The translations under genes were made by a program, and so were the position numbers. This document shows, piece by piece, positions 1 to 7,263 of a stretch of 33,644 nucleotides of DNA. The stretch is from Candidatus Thorarchaeota archaeon. GTDB lineage: Archaea > Asgardarchaeota > Thorarchaeia > Thorarchaeales > Thorarchaeaceae. The notes under the pieces are model-generated. The model worked only from the letters and a program-made list of their open reading frames with translations, searched no databases and was not told where the DNA came from. The stretch is taken from the NCBI GenBank assembly GCA_016841005.1, contig JAEORG010000355.1, positions 1 to 33,644 of the forward strand, given 5' to 3'. Every line of letters starts with the position of its first letter. Position 1 is the stretch's first letter.

Positions 1-326
1 GCCACTTGGACACAAATGGATTTGAAGATGTAAAGATTGCGTGGTATGATGGTTATCCTGCTGCGAAAACTCCAGTAGACCATCCATTTGTTGAAGTTGT
101 TAATAGAGCAAACAAAATCATCTTTGGTCATGATTTGGTAATACATACCACAAGCCCTGGTTCTGGACCCTTGTACCTTTTCACTGACTCTGTCCCAATG
201 GTATCAATTGGCTGCGGTGATTTTGACTCTCGGGCTCACTCTCCAAATGAGAGCATAGTAATTGATAACTACCTCCTAACAATGAAACGAGTTGCAGTAG
301 TAATAGATGAAATGAGTCGATGGTAA
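1..326 (+). CDS. M20-family metallopeptidase, C-terminal fragment
   Basis: The reading frame is already open at the left edge, so this is the last ~107 codons of a gene that begins outside the window; the TTG at 6 is an internal Leu codon. The fragment carries the closing catalytic-domain signature of M20 peptidases (ArgE/DapE/CPG2/PepT type): a Gly-rich stretch (SPGSGPLYLF) and then GCGDFDSRAHSPNESI, where the His before PNE is the conserved late metal-site residue. These are zinc-dependent cytoplasmic enzymes that hydrolyse dipeptides or N-acyl amino acids. The substrate cannot be assigned from the tail. The final helix (NYLLTMKRVAVVIDEM) is the usual M20 C-terminus. It ends in TAA at 324-326 and faces the MuiA-like pair across a shared terminator hairpin. 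Confidence 0.85.
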   Translation, partial: HLDTNGFEDVKIAWYDGYPAAKTPVDHPFVEVVNRANKIIFGHDLVIHTTSPGSGPLYLFTDSVPMVSIGCGDFDSRAHSPNESIVIDNYLLTMKRVAVVIDEMSRW

Positions 327-338
327 AACAAATTGAGA

Positions 339-361
339 GCGGTGTGTTCCTACCACACCGC
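339..361. terminator. Bidirectional terminator hairpin between convergent genes
   Basis: GCGGTGTG (339-346) and CACACCGC (354-361) form a perfect 8 bp stem with a 7-base loop, in the 43-base gap between the M20 stop and the stop of the leftward MuiA-like gene. T-rich sequence follows on both sides (ATTCTATTCT to the right, TTTGTTTT when read leftward), so it could end transcripts from both genes. Confidence 0.55.
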
Positions 362-369
362 ATTCTATT

Positions 370-1968
370 CTATGGCAGTGGTGGAGATATTCTGATGTTC
401 TTCTCCCACTCAACTTCAAAGCTGTATCTTATCTCAAGTTTCTGCTTTGGTTCAAGGCGCAGCTCCCACTCTAGAACTCCTAGCTCCTTCTTTTTCAATT
501 GGTGTGATGGTTCTGCAAGTTGGACATCAATTTGTTCAGACTGACTATGTGGAATTCTATCAACGACCTTAATCTCAATTACTTCCTTAGCGAAACTTTC
601 CAAAGCGATAAGATACTGATAGCCACGTTTTGTCTTCCCTCTCGTGATACCTGCCTTATCGGTATCCTTCTCTATGAGTTTCTTCTCTGCCTTAACATCA
701 TATGCAGTTCTAGTTCCAAGTCTGAATTTCTCCCTTGGTGAAATAAGACCGATTGAAGTTTCACCGATGAAATCTCCTTCAGCATAGACCTTGACTCCTC
801 CTGGAAGTAGTACGGAATCGCCATTGGTGATTTCATCTTGTGCAACAACTTCAGGCATTGCATAAGCATTCCAGAAATGAAGTTTGCGAGAGATAAAATC
901 CTCAAGTTGCAGTGTGACAGGATGAGGGTCTGTTTCAGAAACAATGGTCACCTTTCCTGGAACATCATATACAACAATTCCGCTCATAGTTTCTGAAACT
1001 TCTGCAAAGGTTTCGATGATTGCCGGCTCTGGAGCTGGTTCTTCGAAAAGTCCATCCATGATCTCTTCCTCTCGCTCTTTTTTATCCTCCATTCCGTATT
1101 CATCATCCATGTCAGCAGCATATCCAGTTGATGTTGATATGTCACCAATGTAGGGAGTATAAACATCCACATAGTAAGGACTTGCTTCAACAGCTCTCAC
1201 TGGTCTTGCTGATGCAGTTGATACTATGAGGTCGATATCATTCCAATCTTCAAGGGAGTTGTTCCTAATCATTGCAATCCGTTTCAACGATGCCTTTTCT
1301 CGCTGTAGGTCAACATCGTATGTTGGTTCCCAGCCTGCGTAGGATATTTGGTATACTACTTCGAGATCGACTTCCGATGCTTCTTTAACATCAAGAAGAA
1401 CATCTACTTGATACACTGTTTCTGTTCTTCGTTGCCCTTGAACTCTATTGATGTTATTCCTAAGTGTTTGGAGTTTTGCTCCCAGAATTTTGCCTTCATC
1501 CTGAAGTTCTCGAAGTTTCTTCTTTACTTCGGTGAGACGCTTTGTACTGACATCGTCCATTTCTGTAAGCTTGTCCATGCCTGTTTCTCCAGCTGCATAC
1601 CATTTACCAAATTCTGTAGAGAACTGTTCTAAAACTGCAGTGTAGTTGCTTATCCTTGATTCATGGATTGAAATCTTTGATCTAAGGACTTGCTCCTCTT
1701 TCTCAAGTTTCTTGAGTTCCGCAAGCATTTCCTTTAGTTCAATTTCTGGCTCAAAAGTTCGTGTCTGTTGTCTTACATCAATTCCCTTTAGTGAAGCTGC
1801 ACCTCTGCCTTTCACACGGAAACTGTCTTGATGCGCGTATCTGGTAATCCCATCAACAAGAACTGTTTGTTCTCCTTTCTTTAGGTTAATCTTGCCCGTT
1901 CTAGTAATTCTTGCACCATCTCTGAAAACTGTGACACCTGATATTCGAGTTGATATCTCACTACTCAT
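370..1968 (-). CDS. DUF4139/DUF4140 (MuiA-family) protein, second of a tandem pair
   Basis: This 532-residue protein starts with the DUF4140 signature (VTVFRDGARITRTG, residues ~13-26), followed by a charged coiled-coil region (~75-175) and a long DUF4139 beta-rich C-terminal part. It ends in the recurring WEVEWEKNIRISPPLP-type tail shared with its upstream neighbour. The family is annotated 'mucoidy inhibitor A' from a bacterial member; its biochemical role is unknown. There is no signal peptide or membrane helix, so it is predicted to be cytosolic. The ATG lies in a 4-base ATGA overlap with the upstream paralogue and has a strong GGAGGTG site, so the two genes are co-transcribed and translationally coupled. 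A Glu/Asp-rich insert (~290-320, DMDDEYGMEDKKEREEEI) replaces the Pro/Ala-rich loop of the paralogue. Confidence 0.85.
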   Translation of the reverse strand: MSSEISTRISGVTVFRDGARITRTGKINLKKGEQTVLVDGITRYAHQDSFRVKGRGAASLKGIDVRQQTRTFEPEIELKEMLAELKKLEKEEQVLRSKISIHESRISNYTAVLEQFSTEFGKWYAAGETGMDKLTEMDDVSTKRLTEVKKKLRELQDEGKILGAKLQTLRNNINRVQGQRRTETVYQVDVLLDVKEASEVDLEVVYQISYAGWEPTYDVDLQREKASLKRIAMIRNNSLEDWNDIDLIVSTASARPVRAVEASPYYVDVYTPYIGDISTSTGYAADMDDEYGMEDKKEREEEIMDGLFEEPAPEPAIIETFAEVSETMSGIVVYDVPGKVTIVSETDPHPVTLQLEDFISRKLHFWNAYAMPEVVAQDEITNGDSVLLPGGVKVYAEGDFIGETSIGLISPREKFRLGTRTAYDVKAEKKLIEKDTDKAGITRGKTKRGYQYLIALESFAKEVIEIKVVDRIPHSQSEQIDVQLAEPSHQLKKKELGVLEWELRLEPKQKLEIRYSFEVEWEKNIRISPPLP

Positions 1969-3566
1969 TCAAACACCTCCTCAGGCAATGGTGGGGAGAT
2001 GGTAATGTCCTTCTCCCAAAGCACTTCATAGTCATAAACAATCTCGACCTTTTGGCCAACATCTATGTTCTTTTTCCATTTCAACACACCAAGTTCGATT
2101 TTTTCTACTCCGAATTTCTCCGAATCCAGTTTGACTTCGATTGATGTACTATTACTGTGGGGAATTCTATCAACAATCTCAATATCGACTGACCTCTTAG
2201 AGAAGCTCTCGATTTCGAGTCTATATTTGTAGTATCTTCTCCTCTTTCCACGGGTGATTCCAGCTTTCTCAATGTCTTTCTCCACGAGTTGTTTCTGAGC
2301 TTTGACATCATATGCTGTTCTTGTGCCCAGTTTGAAGTCTTCTCTTGGTGAAACTTGTTCAATGCTGGTTTCCCCGATATAGTCTCCCTCAGCATATACT
2401 TTCATGTTTCCGGGTAGGATGACACTATCCCCATTAGTCACTTCATCTCGTGCAACAACCTCTGACATACCGTCCGGATACCAATAATGTAACGTTTTAG
2501 ATTCAAGTTCTTCTTCAGTCAGTGTCACTGGATGTTTCTCATTGTCAAATGCAATGGTCATTGGTTTAGGTAACTCATAAACCGAGATTCCTGATGCGGT
2601 TTCTGATGCCTCTGCAAACTCCTCGACCATCACAGGTTTCTCTGGCATAAATCCAAGACCCCCTCCTGGTGCTGGAGGAGGTGCAGCACTAGGCATTGCC
2701 ATACCTTTACTCATCATCTTTGCACGATCTCTTCTCGCTGGTTTTGGTTTCGGTGGAGTATAAACCGAAATCCAGAATGGAGTTCCCTCAATAGCTTCAA
2801 CAGGTCTTGCTGTTGCTGTTGAAATAACCATATCCACTTTTTCCCAATCCTCTTTCGTTCTATTGCGTACCATTGCAATTCGTCTTAGTTTTGCTTTCCC
2901 TTGAAGCAAATCCACATCATAGGATGGGGACCATTGTGCTCCATGACACTGGTAGGTGATTTCTAATTCGATATCCGCCTCTTCAGCTACTTCAAGAGAA
3001 ATCTCTACATTATATGTTGTGTCTGTTCTCTTCTGGGTCTGAATTCGGCCAATGTTATTTCTGACCAAAGTTATCTGAGTCTGGATGTCTTCTAGTTCAT
3101 CCTCTAGAGAATGAATTTTCTTTAGGGTTTCTTCAGTCCGATCAGTTGCAGTCTGGTCCATCTCAGTCAATTGAGAAATCTTTGCTTCGTTTGCCGCAAA
3201 GATTGTCCCGAATATCCCTGTAAACTGATTCACCATATTTTCGATATTCGATAATTTTGCCTGATAGATTTCTATTTCATCACGAACTGTGGTCTCTTTT
3301 TTCTCAAGGAGCTCAAGCTCATCATAAAGAGGTTTGAGATTATCACTAGGTTCGTAAATGGTATTAATTGAACGCACATCAATTGTTGAAAGAGCCGCGG
3401 GTCCTTTCCCTTTCACTCGAAAACTATCTTCTCTTGCCTGGCTTGTAATTCCAGAGATTGTGACCTTTTGTGGTCCTGCTGATAGTTTCTTCTTTCCAAT
3501 GCGTGTTACTCTTGCTCCATCTCGGAACACTGTTACGCGTGCTATTTTGGTTGATAATTGGGTCAA
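1965..3566 (-). CDS. DUF4139/DUF4140 (MuiA-family) protein, first of a tandem pair
   Basis: This is a paralogue of the downstream gene with the same order: DUF4140 motif (ARVTVFRDGARVTRIG), a coiled coil over the next ~150 residues, and DUF4139 with matching blocks such as VTNGDSV and LGTRTAYDVKA. I chose the TTG at 3566 (protein MTQLSTKIARV...). It has an AGGGGG site about 8 bases upstream and makes the N-terminus the same length as the paralogue's. The longer frame from GTG 3593 would place that ribosome site inside the coding region. A Pro/Ala/Gly-rich loop with basic residues (PKPKPARRDRAK, then APPPAPGGG) sits mid-protein. No export signal is visible. Function is unknown; the close pairing suggests that the two proteins may form a heteromer (inference). 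Confidence 0.83.
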   Translation of the reverse strand: MTQLSTKIARVTVFRDGARVTRIGKKKLSAGPQKVTISGITSQAREDSFRVKGKGPAALSTIDVRSINTIYEPSDNLKPLYDELELLEKKETTVRDEIEIYQAKLSNIENMVNQFTGIFGTIFAANEAKISQLTEMDQTATDRTEETLKKIHSLEDELEDIQTQITLVRNNIGRIQTQKRTDTTYNVEISLEVAEEADIELEITYQCHGAQWSPSYDVDLLQGKAKLRRIAMVRNRTKEDWEKVDMVISTATARPVEAIEGTPFWISVYTPPKPKPARRDRAKMMSKGMAMPSAAPPPAPGGGLGFMPEKPVMVEEFAEASETASGISVYELPKPMTIAFDNEKHPVTLTEEELESKTLHYWYPDGMSEVVARDEVTNGDSVILPGNMKVYAEGDYIGETSIEQVSPREDFKLGTRTAYDVKAQKQLVEKDIEKAGITRGKRRRYYKYRLEIESFSKRSVDIEIVDRIPHSNSTSIEVKLDSEKFGVEKIELGVLKWKKNIDVGQKVEIVYDYEVLWEKDITISPPLPEEVFE

Positions 3567-3666
3567 TGATTTACCCCCTGAAATTGAAATCACAATGACT
3601 TTTAGACTTAAGTAACTTCATAGAATAGATTGAATATGTGGTGATTATATCTGTAACTCATAACTT

Positions 3667-3873
3667 ATGATTATGGGCGCACAGAAATGGATCTTCACTC
3701 AGGGTATGGTTTACAGACTTTATGAAGTCCATAAGAGTTTAAATCAAGCCCTCAAGATAGCAAGTGAGATGAGTAAGGATAGGCATGTTCTCGTTCGTAA
3801 AGAAGGCACTTTTACTTGGTCAGTTTACTGGCGACATCGGAAGGATGTGACTGTTTGTCCTTTATCGGGATGA
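3667..3873 (+). CDS. Small basic protein of unknown function (68 aa)
   Basis: The frame runs from ATG 3667, or an in-frame ATG at 3673, to TGA 3873. It stands alone between a divergent and a convergent gene, in a stretch no other gene explains. The product is basic and compact, with Trp/Tyr-rich ends (KWIFTQGMVYRLYEVHKS and TFTWSVYWRHRKD), a predicted central helix (LNQALKIASEMSK) and no membrane segment. An AT-rich TATA-like stretch (GTGATTATATC) lies ~15-30 bases upstream. I do not recognise the family. The amino acid composition and clean context favour a real gene; the lack of a clear ribosome site argues for caution. Confidence 0.5.
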   Translation: MIMGAQKWIFTQGMVYRLYEVHKSLNQALKIASEMSKDRHVLVRKEGTFTWSVYWRHRKDVTVCPLSG

Positions 3874-3881
3874 TCATATCC

Positions 3882-6068
3882 TTATCCGTAGTCGTATCCC
3901 GCATAACCGCTAGCAATCTTTGATTTCATGCATGCAATCACTACAACAACCAGTGCAACTACACCACCAATTGAGATTCCTATCAACATGACAAGTGAGC
4001 CGTCAATAGGTGGAGGAGGAATAATCACAGTTGTATTGCTAGTTGTTGTGGTTGTACCAGAAGTTTCTGTAGTTGAAGTAGTAGTCGATGAAGTTGGTAT
4101 TGTCCGGTCCTCTTCTATGCCCCAATCATCATGCGTTGGCTCATCATCCAACCATTTTCTTACGAAAACCCAATCCACCGTTAACTCATCGTCAGATGTT
4201 CCCCATGTATTGAACCCTGCATAGAGATCTGAATCTGGAATGCTTGAATGGGTTGCAGATAGCATATTTGTTCTGTCTTTCCATAATTCACAGTAGTCCT
4301 CTCCCCGGCAAAGCGAAAGGACTGTCCAGGTATTTAGAGGATAGGACAATGAAAGACCGTAATCTCCCTCATTAGTAAAGAAGATATGAATCTGACCATC
4401 AGCACTATGAGAAATCACAAGATTGGAGTCATCCCAGAAGGGAACCTCGTCTCCAAATCCCTGATTGAATCTACGATTGCCTCCCATTTGAGTTCTTGCC
4501 TCAATTGCTGTATTAGGTCCAAATAGTTCATCACTCTTGAGAAAGTGATTTCCAGAATTAATAACCAAGTTGTTGTCTGAAATTGATGCACCATCCCAAT
4601 CCCACAATGAGGAACTCATTGTTGATGAAAAATCATCAAAGAGAAGGAATGTATCTGTACCACTACTTTCATCCAAAGCATTTTGGTTCCCGTAATAGAT
4701 GTAAATGGTTGTATCTGTATCTAGATTATCTGCTATACATACCCAAAAAATTGCATAATTGCCACCTGTGTACTGCTCTTTCCAATATGGAAGCAAAGTA
4801 ATCCCATCCGACGAAGTGAACCTAATGTCATCAAAATCTGTCTGGCATTTCAAATTACAATAGACACGCTCTCCGTTATCTATGCCTGTACCATACTGTA
4901 CCCTGATTCGAATTTGATAACCTATTCCTGCTCCATCTGAACCAAGTATTGTATGACTCTTACGATAATCCCAGTTCTCGAGAAAAGATGGTCTGTCTTC
5001 TTGACTTCCCCAGACTCCATGCGAAGGCTCATTTTCAACAAGTTTTCTTACAAAAATCCAATCGATGTAGAGATAGGAGTTTAGATCCCCATCGGAACAG
5101 AAGAAATGGACAGGAATTTCAGGTTCACCATCAGGAATGCTACTTGTTGTATCATACTTTTCAATATCGTCAATTTTTACTTCTAAATGATTTGCAGAAT
5201 ACCAGTGAATAGTATGGACCTGCCATTGATTCTCCATCTGAGGAATATCTGGTTTGTTCCCATTATCTCCCTCATTCTCAATATTGACTCTCTCATAAGG
5301 TAATGTTCTCCATGAGGCTCCGTCTTCAGTCATGCTCCAAACAGAATAACCCGTAGCAGGGTTCTTTTCATGAAATCCCGACACTCTATAGTTGTCAAAG
5401 TAGACTCTTGCATAATATGCTACCCCGGGACTAAAATCAAGATTTGAAAAGATGTAAACCTCTGCAGTCGATGGTTCGATTCTTAACTCGCCTTCTGTGA
5501 CAATGAAGTCAGTATTTTCGACTCCTACTGTGGCATTCCACTTTGTTAGATCCAGATTTGAGTCAGAGAAGTCATCAAAGAATGAGAATGTGGCTTCGCC
5601 ATCACTTTCTGAGGAAATACCTTCTGCACCATAATATACATAGATTGTTGAATCTAAAGAATCGAGATTATCGAGAATCTTTACCCAAAAGATTGCGTAA
5701 TTCCCGTTTGATTTTTCCTGCAACCAGTAGGTAAGATAAGTCAATCCGTCATCTAACGTGAACCGGATATCTGAAAAATCTGATTGACAATCTGTGTTGC
5801 AATATACGTTTTCACCACTATCGGTTCCTAATCCATAGTGGACAACGATTCGAATAGAATAATTTAGACCTGCTCCTGATGATGATTGAATGACATGTGA
5901 TTTTCTATGTTCAAAATTAGATAGCCATGCAACTTGATTTGCTGAAGCCGAAAATGAGGTATGATTTGCAGTATAGCAAGGTTGTACCGAATTAGTACTC
6001 CCAGAGAGAAGTAAAATTGTCATAAAAATGAACACTAATGGAATTCTACTGTATCGAACCATGCCCAT
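3882..6068 (-). CDS. Cell-surface protein with two DUF2341 units, Thr-rich stalk and C-terminal anchor
   Basis: An N-terminal signal segment (IPLVFIFMTILLLSGS) is followed by two homologous halves. Each opens with a DUF2341 unit: 'WLSNFEHRKSHVIQSS' near residue 49 and 'FLENWDYRKSHTILGS' near residue 363, with the paired blocks NYAIFWV and IYVYYG / IYIYYG. Each continues into a concanavalin/LamG-like beta region starting FDDFS and ending DWxFVRK..EPxH.xWG. A Thr/Ser stalk (~660-685), a Pro run and one hydrophobic helix (~694-714) with a short cytoplasmic tail anchor it in the membrane, outside facing. DUF2341 occurs in archaeal and bacterial surface proteins and is thought to bind ligands or carbohydrate. 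ATGs at 6068 and 6062 and a TTG at 6071 are all possible starts. The Thr codons are varied, so the stalk is not a simple DNA repeat. Confidence 0.85.
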   Translation of the reverse strand: MGMVRYSRIPLVFIFMTILLLSGSTNSVQPCYTANHTSFSASANQVAWLSNFEHRKSHVIQSSSGAGLNYSIRIVVHYGLGTDSGENVYCNTDCQSDFSDIRFTLDDGLTYLTYWLQEKSNGNYAIFWVKILDNLDSLDSTIYVYYGAEGISSESDGEATFSFFDDFSDSNLDLTKWNATVGVENTDFIVTEGELRIEPSTAEVYIFSNLDFSPGVAYYARVYFDNYRVSGFHEKNPATGYSVWSMTEDGASWRTLPYERVNIENEGDNGNKPDIPQMENQWQVHTIHWYSANHLEVKIDDIEKYDTTSSIPDGEPEIPVHFFCSDGDLNSYLYIDWIFVRKLVENEPSHGVWGSQEDRPSFLENWDYRKSHTILGSDGAGIGYQIRIRVQYGTGIDNGERVYCNLKCQTDFDDIRFTSSDGITLLPYWKEQYTGGNYAIFWVCIADNLDTDTTIYIYYGNQNALDESSGTDTFLLFDDFSSTMSSSLWDWDGASISDNNLVINSGNHFLKSDELFGPNTAIEARTQMGGNRRFNQGFGDEVPFWDDSNLVISHSADGQIHIFFTNEGDYGLSLSYPLNTWTVLSLCRGEDYCELWKDRTNMLSATHSSIPDSDLYAGFNTWGTSDDELTVDWVFVRKWLDDEPTHDDWGIEEDRTIPTSSTTTSTTETSGTTTTTSNTTVIIPPPPIDGSLVMLIGISIGGVVALVVVVIACMKSKIASGYAGYDYG

Positions 6069-6176
6069 CAACTTTTAGTCTTCATAGATTACTAGAATAT
6101 ATTTCTTTCAGGTGTAATTACATGGTTAGAAAGTCATATTGCTTAGTATATTGTATAATCTGGCGAGCTGTGGAAT

Positions 6177-6998
6177 TTGAATAGAAGATTACTCGCTCTA
6201 CTAATCATAATCTGTGTCCTTCTTGTTGGTGGTATCGGAGCATATTTCGCTGTATTTCCATTGGGAACCAGTTTCCATTATGAAAGAAAGATCAGCGAAC
6301 CTGACAATGGTACTTTCACACTTGGCATCGACAATATCAAGGATTGCGAACTCAACATCTCATTTGTTAATAATCCTCAACTCTTATACACTATTGACAT
6401 TGCGATGTATGAATTTTCGAGCTCATCATCTTTCTATCTCTACAATTGGGAAGGTTCCAGTAGAATGGAGTTTAACTACTACATGCGTCCAGGTAGAACA
6501 GATTGGAGTGGTGAACCTACAAGAATCAAGAGTATGGATATTGTCTTGGGAACTGGAAAAGCTTACAATATTTACATTGCAGGAACAAATTTGACAGCGC
6601 ATGTGAACTACTCAAATGGGGCTTTAATTGCATCCCATGGATATTTCAGATATATTGCTCCTAATAGTAGAATTTCCTTCGCATATGATGGATATACTGT
6701 TGACGACTCGACACTCGAATCTTATGAAAATCCGGTAAGACTTGATATCGATTTGGGATCTGAGGATAGCGCAGGACAGCGTCTTCAATCTGTAACTTTG
6801 GAAGTTGACTTACCATACCTGTACTTTGGAGATGCAGACTTACTAACGGAATCATTGTCCATTACGATGGGAGGATGGGTGCAGGGAGCTCTCACAAGTT
6901 CATTCTATACAGAAGATGTAGAAGGCAATCCTCCTGAATTTTTCATCGATGTATATAGCGAAGAAATCACAGCGAATTTAGTCAAGGCTGTATCATAG
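6177..6998 (+). CDS. Exported or membrane-tethered protein of unknown function
   Basis: The 273-residue protein begins at TTG 6177 with MNRRLLALLIIICVLLVGGIG, a positively charged end and a single hydrophobic helix acting as signal anchor. The rest is extracytoplasmic, rich in Ser, Thr, Asn, Tyr and acidic residues with beta-strand character, and has several N-x-S/T sites. It shows one repeated style of strand (LDIDLGSED, LEVDLPYLYFG) but no catalytic motif I recognise. It is divergent from the DUF2341 gene, with 108 bases between them that must hold both promoters. The start is uncertain because no strong ribosome site precedes it. The position among surface-protein genes fits an envelope role, which is inference only. 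Confidence 0.7.
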   Translation: MNRRLLALLIIICVLLVGGIGAYFAVFPLGTSFHYERKISEPDNGTFTLGIDNIKDCELNISFVNNPQLLYTIDIAMYEFSSSSSFYLYNWEGSSRMEFNYYMRPGRTDWSGEPTRIKSMDIVLGTGKAYNIYIAGTNLTAHVNYSNGALIASHGYFRYIAPNSRISFAYDGYTVDDSTLESYENPVRLDIDLGSEDSAGQRLQSVTLEVDLPYLYFGDADLLTESLSITMGGWVQGALTSSFYTEDVEGNPPEFFIDVYSEEITANLVKAVS

Positions 6999-7263
6999 AA
7001 AATTAACTGCAAAACACTCTACAGCGATATTGTTGGTTATATTCTTCCTAGTTATTCTCTGTGTTAGAGAGATGAATCAGATTCCATTCGACGGAGGATG
7101 GATAGTTATAGCTCTTATCAGAAATGAGAATCATGTCAACGTGAACCGTGTGTCGTAATAATCCTCCTTTCTGTATCCTTCATCCGAGTCGAAATCCGAC
7201 GAATGATTCTGACATCTCTCTCAAGTATATCCGACTCGACTCGTGATACGGAGTATTGGAATA
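6999..7263. other. Longest gap in the left half: leader of the binding-protein gene
   Basis: No tRNA or other RNA gene is visible. A long-spaced inverted repeat, CGAGTCG (7185-7191) with CGACTCG (7232-7238), precedes the downstream gene; the right arm runs into a tandem CGACT repeat (7232-7243). AT-rich TATA-like runs occur near 7035, 7109 and 7224. A GGAG at 7250-7253 marks the ribosome site of the ATG at 7264. A hydrophobic 42-codon frame from TTG 7030 to TAA 7158 is open but lacks a ribosome site, so I do not call it a gene. Confidence 0.45.

Noticed and set aside
6..326. A complete 106-residue protein starting at TTG 6.
   Set aside because: The frame is open to the left edge and the sequence is the C-terminal end of an M20 peptidase, so the TTG is internal.
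3995..4095. Low-complexity DNA repeat in the Thr-rich stalk of the DUF2341 protein.
   Set aside because: Codon use varies along the stretch, so it is protein-level composition and not a recent DNA repeat expansion.
7030..7158. A 42-codon hydrophobic frame from TTG 7030 to TAA 7158 in the gap before the binding-protein gene.
   Set aside because: There is no ribosome site or ATG/GTG start, and a stop codon lies close upstream in the same frame. It could be a decayed remnant, but the evidence is too weak for a gene call.
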